Of a stretch of DNA of 43,069 nt, positions 8,229 through 17,184 are shown one piece after another. Position numbers and translations under genes: made by a program. The stretch is from a virus, in the IMG/VR virus record IMGVR_UViG_3300037245_000958, positions 1 through 43,069 of that record; one strand, given 5' to 3'. Below the pieces are notes generated by a model, which saw only the letters and a list, made by a program, of their open reading frames with translations, was not told where the DNA came from and searched no databases. The stretch's first letter is position 1, and the number at the start of each line of letters is the position of its first letter.

Positions 8229-8279
8229 GGGAATGCCTAGCCAAGGATGGCACCTTACCTTCTATCTTACGAGGAATGA

Positions 8280-8675
8280 ATGATGAATGAGATTACTATG
8301 CCAGTTGCAGGAGCTGCCCCCGAAGCAGCTACGCCCCCGAAGAATGCTCCAGTAGCTGATGCTACCTCAATTCGTACTGGGGTTACAAGCTCTATCAAAG
8401 GGGACTCCATTAATGCCACTAAAGCTAATGCAGCTAAGATGGCATTAGAAGCACAGCAAGCAGCTAAGGTTACAGCTGAGTTATCAGTAGGTCAAACTCT
8501 TTATACAGTAAAGGGCGGACTTGTTTTTAACTGTTTTACTGATAAGGGTAAACCTATTTGCTTTGCAGGTGGCTGCTTTATCGTGGAAGAATCTGATCCT
8601 AATGCTAAAGCTTATATCGAAGCCTTGGATTACCATGTATCTACTGGTAGTCTAACTAAGACTATTGGAGAGTAA
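8280..8675 (+). CDS. Small head protein, possible decoration protein
   Basis: 131 residues with an Ala/Pro-rich, probably flexible first half and a compact second half with two Cys (NCFTDKGKPICFAGG). GAGG precedes the ATGATG start by five bases. Position between capsid and adaptor suggests a head-completion or decoration role. I cannot assign a family. Confidence 0.65.
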   Translation: MMNEITMPVAGAAPEAATPPKNAPVADATSIRTGVTSSIKGDSINATKANAAKMALEAQQAAKVTAELSVGQTLYTVKGGLVFNCFTDKGKPICFAGGCFIVEESDPNAKAYIEALDYHVSTGSLTKTIGE

Positions 8676-8681
8676 GTACTA

Positions 8682-9281
8682 ATGTCTACCTTTGGTGAAC
8701 TCGAAACGGAGATACTAGCTATAGTTCCCCGTACTAATCAAACTACTATGATTAGAAATAAGATAAATCAGATTATTAGATTTATCTCATCTTCTGGTTA
8801 TTTTTGGAGAGATATAGTTGAGTCCACCATTGGTAGCTCTGAGGGAGTAGTAGCTACAGATAAAATTCAAGCTATCCCTATTACCACTGCTATACGTAAA
8901 ATGGTCTATGTACAGTATACAAATGATGATACTAGAATTACTTGTGTATCTTTGAATGGAATAAAGAAAAGGGAAACTTGTGGTAGCTTATTAGATATAG
9001 CTTACCTATCAGGGAATGCATTACATATAAGACATTCTATCTTAACACCAGATTTTAATATTGGGTATTATACTAATCCTGTTAACTTTGCTATAGACGG
9101 CTCAGAAGATGATGATACTAATTGGATAACAGAGTTAGCTCCTGGATTAGTAGTAGATATGACAGCTGCTTACTTGCTTAACTTAGTCGGAGATAATGAG
9201 GATTCTAAGCGAATCTCCGATCTTGCTGCTCTGATGCGTTCTACTTATATCAGGGATTTTATGGATTCTGTAGATACCTAG
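8682..9281 (+). CDS. Head-tail adaptor protein
   Basis: A 199-residue, largely helical protein with an N-terminal helix (TFGELETEILAIV) and a C-terminal helical stretch (GLVVDMTAAYLLNLVG). This matches podovirus adaptor proteins that sit below the portal and receive the nozzle. It lies six bases after the preceding gene and within the head-to-tail gene order. Assigned from architecture and position. Confidence 0.7.
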   Translation: MSTFGELETEILAIVPRTNQTTMIRNKINQIIRFISSSGYFWRDIVESTIGSSEGVVATDKIQAIPITTAIRKMVYVQYTNDDTRITCVSLNGIKKRETCGSLLDIAYLSGNALHIRHSILTPDFNIGYYTNPVNFAIDGSEDDDTNWITELAPGLVVDMTAAYLLNLVGDNEDSKRISDLAALMRSTYIRDFMDSVDT

Positions 9282-9313
9282 TTATCATAAAACAATTTTA
9301 TTAGGAGATTAGT

Positions 9314-9553
9314 ATGACCGACTTCGCAAGTAAACCTGCCACAGATGCTTCTGCCATTACCCCACATGATAGTGATGATTTAGCAAAAGTCCCTAGAGCT
9401 TTATATGTAGGAACTGCAGGAGATGTAAAGGTAGATATGGCAGATGGTACAGCAGGTGTTATATTTGTAGGAGCCATAGGTATCTTACCTATTAGGGTTA
9501 CTAGGGTGTATGCTACTCTGACTACTGCATCTGATATTGTAGGACTGTATTAA
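9314..9553 (+). CDS. Head-spike base protein, RCAP_rcc01079-like
   Basis: A 79-residue protein with the pattern HDSDDLAKVPRALYVGTAG followed by VDMADGT and a C-terminal half with GAIGILPIRVTRV. I recognise this as the small spike base family typified by rcc01079 of the Rhodobacter gene transfer agent, which anchors head spikes on the capsid. The gene follows AGGAGATTAGT and its stop overlaps the next start in TAATG, so base and spike are made together. Confidence 0.85.
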   Translation: MTDFASKPATDASAITPHDSDDLAKVPRALYVGTAGDVKVDMADGTAGVIFVGAIGILPIRVTRVYATLTTASDIVGLY

Positions 9554-11004
9554 TGACTGCTTTAGGTCTAGGATTAAGTATTGATCTTAGAAACAGGAAG
9601 GATTATAGCTCAGTTATCCTATCCCAGTTACCGCAGGTTGACGCTACAGGTAAAATCAATCTTGGATTGTGGGAAGATGTCAGGGATGATGATATTCGTC
9701 TGCTTGATCATGAGGGAGTTATTAGGATTATACCCGGTGCATTGAGCGCAATAGTTCCTGGAGGGATTGTACCCTATCAGGATGCGAGGATTATACAAAA
9801 TCTTTGGCCCTCGTCTGATGATTCAGATACGCCAACTACGCAAATAATTACTACTATCTCTGGGCATGAGTATCAATTAACCATTGGTGCGGATAGTGCA
9901 AACGGGTCTACTGCTGTCTGTTCAGGTGCGTTCGTCGGTACGCTTACAGGCGATGCGGTAGATAGGCAGAGCTGGAATAATGGCATACCTAAAACCGCGA
10001 CAACGACAAGTTTAACTGTAACTATTACAGGTGCAGTGACAAAAATCTCTTTAGAAGATGTAACAGGCCAAGCAAATCAAAATCCCGGAGAGTATCAAAA
10101 AGTTGATGCAGCAAACAGCTTATATGGCTTTGCATATTACGCTACAGAAAATGGGAACACCGTTGATGGTAGTGGAGTAGTGACAGAAGCAGTTGGTGCT
10201 AATTTATCTCCAGCACCTACAATGGTTCATTGGCCGAGTAGTACAAATTATTATATAAATTCTGATGCACCAGTAACTCAAACAATTGATCTTACTGCCA
10301 CAGGAACAGGTGACTATACCTTATCCGTAATTGGTGGCGGTACAGTTACAAGTGCAGATGTAGGTGCGACGGGAACAGGACATGGAGCAGCAAGCGCGGG
10401 CACAGATATTACATTTAATTTGTCTGTCGCTGGTACTGTCTCGTTTACTGTGGCAGCTGGAATTCCTGATTATGTGCAGGTCGAGAAGAAAGCATTTTCT
10501 ACCCCTCCTATAGTAACAGCAGGCTCATCAGTATCTCGTGATGTTACAGGTATACGTCATCCGTTTGCTGGATATTTTAATCAAGTTAGTGGAGTTTGTC
10601 TGCTAGATTTTGCGGTAGGTCATTTAATGACCACGAATGCGGGAGTATTAAGCATAAGGGAAAATTCTGCTAGTGTTGTGTATAACTTAACAACCAATGG
10701 GTTATATGCATATGATGGATCTGGAGCTTCTGGTGGTGGGTTAACAATAACTACTGTAGATGACATATATCGTACAAGTGTTCGCTGGGAGACAGATGGA
10801 GATCTACAGATTGGGCGTAAAAATATAACAGGGGCCGGAGATTGGTTTTGGGATGTCACTCTTGACAGCTATGATGGTGCATTTACTGAAGGAGCGGGTT
10901 GGATAAATATTGGTTATGGAAATAATTATCACTTAGTTATCCATAAGTTGAGCATCTACAACAAAGTTATGACTATAACTCAAATAGAGGCGCTCCCAGA
11001 ATGA
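9553..11004 (+). CDS. Probable head spike or fibre protein
   Basis: A 483-residue protein, Thr/Ser/Gly/Asn-rich and beta-stranded with low charge. A possible carbohydrate-binding domain at about 100-170 (WNNGIPKTATTTSLTVT) is followed by another beta-sandwich-like section, and the C-terminus ends YHLVIHKLSIYN, a lectin/laminin-G-like ending. Directly coupled to the spike base gene, it is probably the receptor- or capsule-binding spike. The gene has a different codon style and is nearly free of CTAG, suggesting acquisition by exchange. Confidence 0.75.
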   Translation: MTALGLGLSIDLRNRKDYSSVILSQLPQVDATGKINLGLWEDVRDDDIRLLDHEGVIRIIPGALSAIVPGGIVPYQDARIIQNLWPSSDDSDTPTTQIITTISGHEYQLTIGADSANGSTAVCSGAFVGTLTGDAVDRQSWNNGIPKTATTTSLTVTITGAVTKISLEDVTGQANQNPGEYQKVDAANSLYGFAYYATENGNTVDGSGVVTEAVGANLSPAPTMVHWPSSTNYYINSDAPVTQTIDLTATGTGDYTLSVIGGGTVTSADVGATGTGHGAASAGTDITFNLSVAGTVSFTVAAGIPDYVQVEKKAFSTPPIVTAGSSVSRDVTGIRHPFAGYFNQVSGVCLLDFAVGHLMTTNAGVLSIRENSASVVYNLTTNGLYAYDGSGASGGGLTITTVDDIYRTSVRWETDGDLQIGRKNITGAGDWFWDVTLDSYDGAFTEGAGWINIGYGNNYHLVIHKLSIYNKVMTITQIEALPE

Positions 11005-11510
11005 TAAGACGTACAGTAATTATTCGTATGTCTGACACTGTAGATATGTCTATCTACAGGTTTAGCGACGGTTTAGAAGGCGATGATCTTGATATCTTTA
11101 ATATGCTTCGAAGCATTAATGCGAGCTGGGTGGCGGATAGAATGCCAGGAACCCATACAGGGGCAAATAAGCAACTTGTACTAATGCGAGTAGATACCGA
11201 CGCTACTAATCTCCAGGCGCTTTTTGCTTCTAATACCTCGCCCGCGTGGATAATTAGCCGTATGAAGCAGATACTTCCTCAAGTGATTGTGAACGGCGAA
11301 GGAGAGCCTATTTTAGATGAGGATGGTAACTTTCAGTATGAAGTTATCCACGAGGTAAAGAGTAATGCGCTTGATAGCCAGATTAAACAATTTATGGTGC
11401 CAAACAAAGATGCAGATGGCAACGATATACCTTTTACTGGGCTGGTAAGGCTGCATTATCATGATAATGCAGCCGAACGTGATTACCCTGAAACTGTGGA
11501 TTTTGGGTAA
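11001..11510 (+). CDS. Hypothetical protein of the spike module
   Basis: 169 residues, acidic, no membrane segment. Contains NGEGEPILDEDGN, a repetitive acidic hairpin-like segment. The start overlaps the spike gene stop in ATGA and the next gene begins at the base after its stop. It shares the unusual codon style of the spike gene. It may be a spike subunit or an assembly chaperone; I do not recognise a family. Confidence 0.7.
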   Translation: MIRRTVIIRMSDTVDMSIYRFSDGLEGDDLDIFNMLRSINASWVADRMPGTHTGANKQLVLMRVDTDATNLQALFASNTSPAWIISRMKQILPQVIVNGEGEPILDEDGNFQYEVIHEVKSNALDSQIKQFMVPNKDADGNDIPFTGLVRLHYHDNAAERDYPETVDFG

Positions 11511-12803
11511 ATGCCTAGTTATCATAAAGCCACACTATCAGGAGAGTTAATCCCAGGTAGATCTACTGGCTCCGATGGTGAGGTACAATGGGCAGATAAA
11601 GGAAGGCTAAATTCTTCTCCTAATTTTGTGTGGAGTGATACTGATAATACTTTGATAATTAAAGCTAAGGATGGGCAAAGTGCTAATATACTTGAAATAC
11701 AGGATAAAGATAGTAACTCTGATATATTTACAATAGATGCTAATGAGAGAACAGTAATTGGAAAAAGTTTAATCCTAACCTCTAATACAACTCAAAGCTT
11801 GGATGCAGCAGATACGATTCAGATAGTAAATTCTATTGCTCCTATTCAAGGAAATGGGGCACCCGTTGTTCTTACATCTGATCCTCAAATAGTAGCGGGC
11901 ATAAATGGGCAGCTACTATTAATAGAAGGGGAATCTAATGCTAATACAGTAACCCTACTAGATGGTAATGGGATTCATCTCCATAGCAGAGCTGAGTTAG
12001 GAGCGAGTGATACATTACTCTTACGCTATGATCTAGGAGATCTTAAGTGGCATGAGATATCTAGAAATTTTCAAACTACTGAGAAATCATGGACTTTTGA
12101 ATCTCCTTCTGGCTCATCGGGTATATTTTATGCAGATGGTTTCTATGACTTTGGTTCCCCCGCAGATGATTTTAATCCTACTATCAATCTAGGAACAGCT
12201 AATAAATCACAGGCAGCTCATGTCTTATTTGTACAAGCTGCTGGGGGAGCTGGAGGAACTGATACGGTTGTTAGAGTAGCAGGTACATCTATTACATCTA
12301 CAGGTATTAGGACAGCAGCAGATACCGAGGATATAATTATAGACGATGCAGGAGCCGCAGGCACTTATTATGAAACTGTAAAGAAATGGTTAGGACTAGT
12401 TACTATTACAAAAATCTCAGGGCCAGACTTATTATGTAATTATGGTTTTTGTAAATACTGGGATAACAACAATAATAATTATAAAGTTAGGGGTTTAGAT
12501 GTAACATGGTTAGGTGGAGCAAATGATGCAGGTGCTGATATGATATTAAGACATCACACAGCTACCGGTTGGACATATAATGCAGGAGCAGCTCCTACAC
12601 CACCTACTCCTATTGCTCAAATGTCGGCAGATCATCTTACTGAAGTTGAAACTCGTAATGGTGAGATGCACGCATGGAAAAGAACTGATCTTAATACTCA
12701 TATAGAAGGTAGCCTTTTAGAAGGAACTATAATTGAAGTACTAACAACTGCTAATAAAGCTATAGAGATTGGAAACTTTCTTTTAACTATTCGTCCTGAT
12801 TAG
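11511..12803 (+). CDS. Fibre-like structural protein
   Basis: 430 residues, beta-rich with many Asn, Asp, Thr and Gly. The N-terminal section (ATLSGELIPG, GEVQWADKGRL) resembles virion-attachment segments of phage fibres, and the middle repeats short strands such as DTLLLRYDLGDLKWHEI. The C-terminus is globular. Position in the spike/tail module supports a fibre or spike. Base composition returns to the phage norm at its start, marking the edge of the CTAG-poor island. Confidence 0.65.
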   Translation: MPSYHKATLSGELIPGRSTGSDGEVQWADKGRLNSSPNFVWSDTDNTLIIKAKDGQSANILEIQDKDSNSDIFTIDANERTVIGKSLILTSNTTQSLDAADTIQIVNSIAPIQGNGAPVVLTSDPQIVAGINGQLLLIEGESNANTVTLLDGNGIHLHSRAELGASDTLLLRYDLGDLKWHEISRNFQTTEKSWTFESPSGSSGIFYADGFYDFGSPADDFNPTINLGTANKSQAAHVLFVQAAGGAGGTDTVVRVAGTSITSTGIRTAADTEDIIIDDAGAAGTYYETVKKWLGLVTITKISGPDLLCNYGFCKYWDNNNNNYKVRGLDVTWLGGANDAGADMILRHHTATGWTYNAGAAPTPPTPIAQMSADHLTEVETRNGEMHAWKRTDLNTHIEGSLLEGTIIEVLTTANKAIEIGNFLLTIRPD

Positions 12804-12832
12804 AAATATTTAAACCTAAGAGGCATACACCA

Positions 12833-13222
12833 GTGGCAATGCAAAAAGAAATAGAAGTACACAATTCTGGTATTACAGCTTCCTATTGGAGAGTGCACTT
12901 TTTTGCGGTAGATTGGAATAAGAAAGAAGGTAGGATAGGAGTTGTGGCTTATGCTAATAAAGCAGCTAGGGCAGCGGGTAAACAACCTGTTCCTGGAGCT
13001 TCTATTTCAATTACCTTAGGTTCGGAGGATATAGAGAAACTTGGCGCTATTAAGCAAAAGGATCTCCAGGGGGCTAACAATGCTAAGGATATAGATCTTA
13101 AAAAATCTTACCATTTTTTACGCAACCAACAAATTAGGAATCCTAGATTCGGAGAAACCCTTGATGAACCAGAGTCTATCCCTGGTCTGTTTGCTACCTC
13201 AGATACCACGGATGTAAAGTAA
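12833..13222 (+). CDS. Small virion-region protein with GTG start
   Basis: 129 residues. GTG at 12833 is preferred because AAGAGG (12818-12823) lies nine bases upstream; the ATG two codons later is too far. It has a basic, mixed alpha/beta character and a Pro/Asp-rich tail. The stop overlaps the next start by one base (TAATG). Function unknown. Confidence 0.7.
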   Translation: MAMQKEIEVHNSGITASYWRVHFFAVDWNKKEGRIGVVAYANKAARAAGKQPVPGASISITLGSEDIEKLGAIKQKDLQGANNAKDIDLKKSYHFLRNQQIRNPRFGETLDEPESIPGLFATSDTTDVK

Positions 13223-13509
13223 TGAGTAGAGATATGGATCAGTATTTAAAGGAGAAGATTGATTCCTTTGAGATGCAGTTATCTAAGATGACCGAGGCTA
13301 TCATCACTCTAGCCAAGGTAGAAGAAAGGCAACTTACCCACTCTAAAGAATTAGATACTACTAAGAGAGATATAGCTGCTATACAAAAAGATATAGTGAA
13401 TTTAAAAGTGCATATCTCCTCTACTGCATCTAAACTTAAAATGGGTGAACGAGCTTGGTGGTTAATCTTTGCAGCTGTTTTAGCTGCTGGAGTTAAATAT
13501 GGCTTTTAA
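13222..13509 (+). CDS. Coiled-coil protein with one C-terminal membrane helix
   Basis: 95 residues: a heptad-like charged coiled coil (about 5-72) then one membrane helix (about 77-93, AWWLIFAAVLAAGVKYG). This layout resembles XhlA-type hemolysin/holin accessory proteins and some inner-membrane spanins. It is the best lysis-associated candidate in the rightward arm, but no endolysin lies next to it. A virion or injection role remains possible. Confidence 0.65.
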   Translation: MSRDMDQYLKEKIDSFEMQLSKMTEAIITLAKVEERQLTHSKELDTTKRDIAAIQKDIVNLKVHISSTASKLKMGERAWWLIFAAVLAAGVKYGF

Positions 13510-13882
13510 AAACTATCCTTTAGTATCAGCTGAGGGCGTACCAATCCCAATTGATATCTTAGAGCCAGAAGAGGCTTTGGATAATATAGCTTTAACTGAG
13601 AATCCTCTTGGGGCCGCCGTAGCGCTTACTAGCCATGAAAGTAGCTTACTTGAAATCTGGTGTACAGCTGAGTGCTGGATAGGTTTTAATGAGACCCCTG
13701 TAAATGGGACTACTGAGAAAGGTATTTATCATCTTAGGGCAGAAGATCCACGTTTATTAGTTCCTGTAGGAGCTTATATAAGCGGTATAACACCTACAGG
13801 AGAAACTGGTGTTTTAAAAATTAATCGTCTTGTTAGATGGGATTCTACTAAGAAAGATTATCAAACTGAATCAGCTGAGTAA
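13499..13882 (+). CDS. Small beta-rich structural protein
   Basis: 127 residues, low charge, with a beta-strand-rich C-terminal half (RLLVPVGAYISGITPTGE). The gene overlaps the preceding membrane-anchored protein gene by 11 bases. Its general style resembles small spike-base or fibre-cap proteins, but I cannot assign a family. Confidence 0.65.
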   Translation: MAFKNYPLVSAEGVPIPIDILEPEEALDNIALTENPLGAAVALTSHESSLLEIWCTAECWIGFNETPVNGTTEKGIYHLRAEDPRLLVPVGAYISGITPTGETGVLKINRLVRWDSTKKDYQTESAE

Positions 13883-13885
13883 GCT

Positions 13886-14029
13886 ATGAAGCGGGTTTAC
13901 ATGGGAAGGCAAGTGATAGCGTGTAGCGGCGGGTGGGCTTGCCCCGACCGTTGCTTTCCCGCCATCACGCAGACAGGCTCACATGTACAACCCCAAATAG
14001 CGGATATTTATAAATCATGTCAAAGATAA
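13886..14029 (+). CDS. GC-rich 47-codon ORF with Cys cluster, or structured RNA
   Basis: A frame of 47 residues with Cys at 13, 19, 23 and 45 (ACSGGWACPDRC), overlapping the first 13 bases of the nozzle gene. No clear ribosome site precedes it. The interval is visibly richer in G and C than anything around it and contains a strong stem-loop at 13913-13970, so it may act as RNA rather than protein. It fills an otherwise empty 134-base gap. Origin outside the phage is likely. Confidence 0.4.
   Translation: MKRVYMGRQVIACSGGWACPDRCFPAITQTGSHVQPQIADIYKSCQR
13913..13970 (+). other. GC-rich stem-loop before the nozzle gene
   Basis: GGCGGG (13928-13933) pairs with CCCGCC (13958-13963), extended outward by GCGTG (13919-13923) with CACGC (13966-13970). 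An alternative outer pairing is GTGAT (13913-13917) with ATCAC (13964-13968). Two mutually exclusive outer stems could allow switching. No T run follows, so it is not a simple terminator. It lies 47 bases upstream of the nozzle start codon. Confidence 0.5.
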
Positions 14030-17000
14030 CGTCACAAGCTAATATAAAAGAGGGTTTACAGATCCTAGATGAGGAGTTAATGCCTTCATCTAAAGGTAGA
14101 GTATCGGATCGAGGAATGCATATTCCGGATTTAGATCTTATTGATGCTAGAAATACTTTACCTACCATAGCAGGATATACCTCTTTCTTTGGTACTGATG
14201 ATACCTTAGAGATTACTCCCTTAGCTACTACTATAAATATCCAAGAGGAGTTTATCTATAAAACCTTACATGGAAATGTTATTCAGTTAGCATTCTGTGA
14301 GGAAGGATTATATATTAGGGCAGTAGCTGGTGATGCAGTAGCTGTTAAAACTAATGTACCAGCAGCAGGAAGTGACCCAGAGTATGATAAAATAGATCTA
14401 CCTTTTGGTAAAGGTGCTTGGATACTTGTTTTATCTACCATTCCTGTATCTCCATGGAAACAATGGACATTTACTCTAATGTCTAATGCTTTGTATGTTT
14501 ACCAGAAAGGTATGGATTTTATAGGTAAGATAACTTCCTATCAAGCTGATCAGGTTATCTTTGAGCATTTACCTCCTACTCATATTCTCTCTGCTCATGA
14601 GCGTCATATCTTTACTTATTCCTTAGAGGAGGATTCTACAGGAGATGATACTTATAAAGATATAACAATAACTACAGATACAGGATTAAATTTTGGAACT
14701 CAACGAGTATTAGTTGGATCAGCTACTGAGGTATCCAATGCTATACAATCTTGGGAAGCAGTATTTCAAAGTATTAACTTTTTTACAACTAAATTTACTG
14801 AGACGCTAAGAACTGAGGTAGAGATAGATGCTTTTATTTCTATAAATCTTGCTACTGAAGCTGAACTTCAAACCATAATAGATGCTACTGCTTATGATGG
14901 TAATGGTAGTGAGCTAACTCTAGCCTCTGTATGGGATGTTAGTGAGATATATGCACCACTTAGCTATGATGGTGTTTTTTCTGCAATTCCTATTGGTAAT
15001 GTGCTAAGAGATATAGAGATAAGCCCTGATGGTCTTTTATTATATGTATCTGATGTATCTGGAGATAATATTAGACAGTATGATTTAACCATAGCTTGGG
15101 ATATAACAACTATTGTTTATAGTAAGTACATAGTATTAGGAAATTATGGAGGAGAACCTGATATATATGCTAAGGGTCTTTCATGGAGTCCAGATGGACT
15201 ACATTTTTATTTCGTCAATCACGGTAGTTCAAAAATATATCAACATGATGTAGGAGTAGCATGGGATATAACTTCTATTACTTATATAGGAGAGTTCTTT
15301 TCTACTTATACACAGGATAGTGAACCCTATGGTGTAAGTTTTAATCCTACAGGAAGTAGGATGTACATACTAGGAAGGGCTACAAGTACTATATATCAGT
15401 ATGATTTAGGAACTAAGTGGGAGGTAGAATCAGCTGTATATAATGGAGTTAGTTTAGATATTAGTTCTGAAGTTACAGATGTAAAAGATATAGAGATAAG
15501 TATTGATGGTTTACATTGGTATGTTATTGATGATACTACTAAGGGTATATTTCAGTATACTACGACCAATGCTTGGGATTTAAATCTTGCGTTTTATGAT
15601 AGCAGATTCTCTTCTGTTATCACTGAGAATCAAAATCCAGTAAGTTTAAAATTAAAATCTAATGGTTTAGAGTTATTTACCTTAGATACTACGGATAAAA
15701 CTATACATCAGTACTCTTTACCTGATTATTGGTTGGTATTTGCTCTTATAATAACAAAAGGAATTCAAATAACAGGATTTAAAAAGAACTACCCCACCTA
15801 TCTATCCTATGGAGCAAATACTGTTACCTTATCTCCTAGTGATGATTCAAATACTCTAGCTATAGCCTTACGTAATCTTTATTTAGCTGATGCTACTATA
15901 TCGCCTTATGTAGGGACCCTAACAGTAACTACTCCTGCTACCGCTATTCTACACTACTCATTTACTTTAACCTTTACTTTATCTTCTGCTACTCCTGTAC
16001 CTTCTTCTTTAGAAACCCAGGATGGAACTTCCGTATTTACGGAGGATAGCCATACTCAAGTTACCTTAGCTATGGGACATGTAGAGGGTATAATGTCTGG
16101 TAGATCCAGATTAGCTGCTTGGGATATAGATGATCTTATCTATTGGTCATCTGCATCTAATCTAGTTGATTTTACTCCTAGTGCTAGCACAGGAGCTAAC
16201 CAAGTATCTGTACCAGCAATAAAAGGAAAGATTACTTCTTGTCAAGGATTTACTAATGGATTCATAATATATGCTACAGGTAATGTAGTAGCCGCTACCT
16301 TTAAACGATCTGCTACTTCTATGTATGATTTTGCTCCAATAGGAGAAGCTGAAGGGCTTATAGATTATCGTCATCTTGCTACTTATAAGAACCTACATTA
16401 CTATTGGACTAATTCAGGTTTTATGGTTCTCGATCCTACTAATAAGAAAAGTACAAAGATTTTGGAGGAGATTACAGATTGGATAAAGAAGCATAGATAT
16501 CCTATATCTTTATCCCTGCTTGCTGGGCGTTTCTTAGTTATCTCTCTTCAAGATAGAGATGAGGTATTTAGTAATAGGGTGGTAAGATTAGGTGGGGTTA
16601 CTACGGTGGTTAAACCACCACATGCAGCTTTATCACCAATAGAGTTTGAGTATCCCGTACCTAGTATAGGTTTGTACCCTACGTATCAAAGAGCAATAGT
16701 ATTTGATATTCAGCTATCCAAGTGGGGTACTTGTGATGTACCTCATAAGCTTTTAATCTCCTTATCTCCCTATAATCAAGATGGTTATAGCCTGGATAAA
16801 AACTATCAGCTTATGTCTGCAACCTTAGATAACGAACAACGAGAGCTGGCACTACTATTAGGAGATGGGTACACTAGATTATGTACAACTTTTCCTGCTG
16901 ACTCCTATGTCTTATTTGGACATTATGCTGCACATAGGGATAAACTTACTAAGTTGGTAGAGCTTTCAGCAGAGTTTGTAGATTACCCTAATGGGACTAT

Positions 17001-17184
17001 TGAGATTGAGCAATCATTAGATGGAGCTAAAGTAGATTTCACCTCTTTAGTTTCCACACCTGTTACAACTTTAGCTCATGATATGAATCCTAACCTTGCA
17101 GCTAGGTGGTTTAATATTCTCGTTAAAGGTCAATACCATCTTAAACGTTTATTAGCTAAAGGATATTCTTATGGTCGCCGATAA
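14017..17184 (+). CDS. Tail nozzle-like protein with beta-propeller insertion
   Basis: 1055 residues. The N-terminus (NTLPTIAGYTSFFGT) and C-terminal part (GRSRLAAWDIDDLIYWSS, then LAGRFLVIS) look like podovirus nozzle proteins that extend the tail tube. Between about residues 300 and 575 lie five repeats of 52-56 residues. They are marked VWDVSEIY (305), AWDITTIVY (360), AWDITSITY (415), KWEVESAVY (467) and AWDLNLAFY (519), with ISPDGL/SPDGLHFY segments, a pattern of lactonase-like propeller blades. This long insertion probably projects from the tail and may bind a ligand. Confidence 0.7.
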   Translation: MSKITSQANIKEGLQILDEELMPSSKGRVSDRGMHIPDLDLIDARNTLPTIAGYTSFFGTDDTLEITPLATTINIQEEFIYKTLHGNVIQLAFCEEGLYIRAVAGDAVAVKTNVPAAGSDPEYDKIDLPFGKGAWILVLSTIPVSPWKQWTFTLMSNALYVYQKGMDFIGKITSYQADQVIFEHLPPTHILSAHERHIFTYSLEEDSTGDDTYKDITITTDTGLNFGTQRVLVGSATEVSNAIQSWEAVFQSINFFTTKFTETLRTEVEIDAFISINLATEAELQTIIDATAYDGNGSELTLASVWDVSEIYAPLSYDGVFSAIPIGNVLRDIEISPDGLLLYVSDVSGDNIRQYDLTIAWDITTIVYSKYIVLGNYGGEPDIYAKGLSWSPDGLHFYFVNHGSSKIYQHDVGVAWDITSITYIGEFFSTYTQDSEPYGVSFNPTGSRMYILGRATSTIYQYDLGTKWEVESAVYNGVSLDISSEVTDVKDIEISIDGLHWYVIDDTTKGIFQYTTTNAWDLNLAFYDSRFSSVITENQNPVSLKLKSNGLELFTLDTTDKTIHQYSLPDYWLVFALIITKGIQITGFKKNYPTYLSYGANTVTLSPSDDSNTLAIALRNLYLADATISPYVGTLTVTTPATAILHYSFTLTFTLSSATPVPSSLETQDGTSVFTEDSHTQVTLAMGHVEGIMSGRSRLAAWDIDDLIYWSSASNLVDFTPSASTGANQVSVPAIKGKITSCQGFTNGFIIYATGNVVAATFKRSATSMYDFAPIGEAEGLIDYRHLATYKNLHYYWTNSGFMVLDPTNKKSTKILEEITDWIKKHRYPISLSLLAGRFLVISLQDRDEVFSNRVVRLGGVTTVVKPPHAALSPIEFEYPVPSIGLYPTYQRAIVFDIQLSKWGTCDVPHKLLISLSPYNQDGYSLDKNYQLMSATLDNEQRELALLLGDGYTRLCTTFPADSYVLFGHYAAHRDKLTKLVELSAEFVDYPNGTIEIEQSLDGAKVDFTSLVSTPVTTLAHDMNPNLAARWFNILVKGQYHLKRLLAKGYSYGRR

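Noticed and set aside
13883-14016. tRNA in the GC-rich gap
   Set aside because: No T-loop sequence, no acceptor stem with matching ends and no anticodon arm could be laid out.
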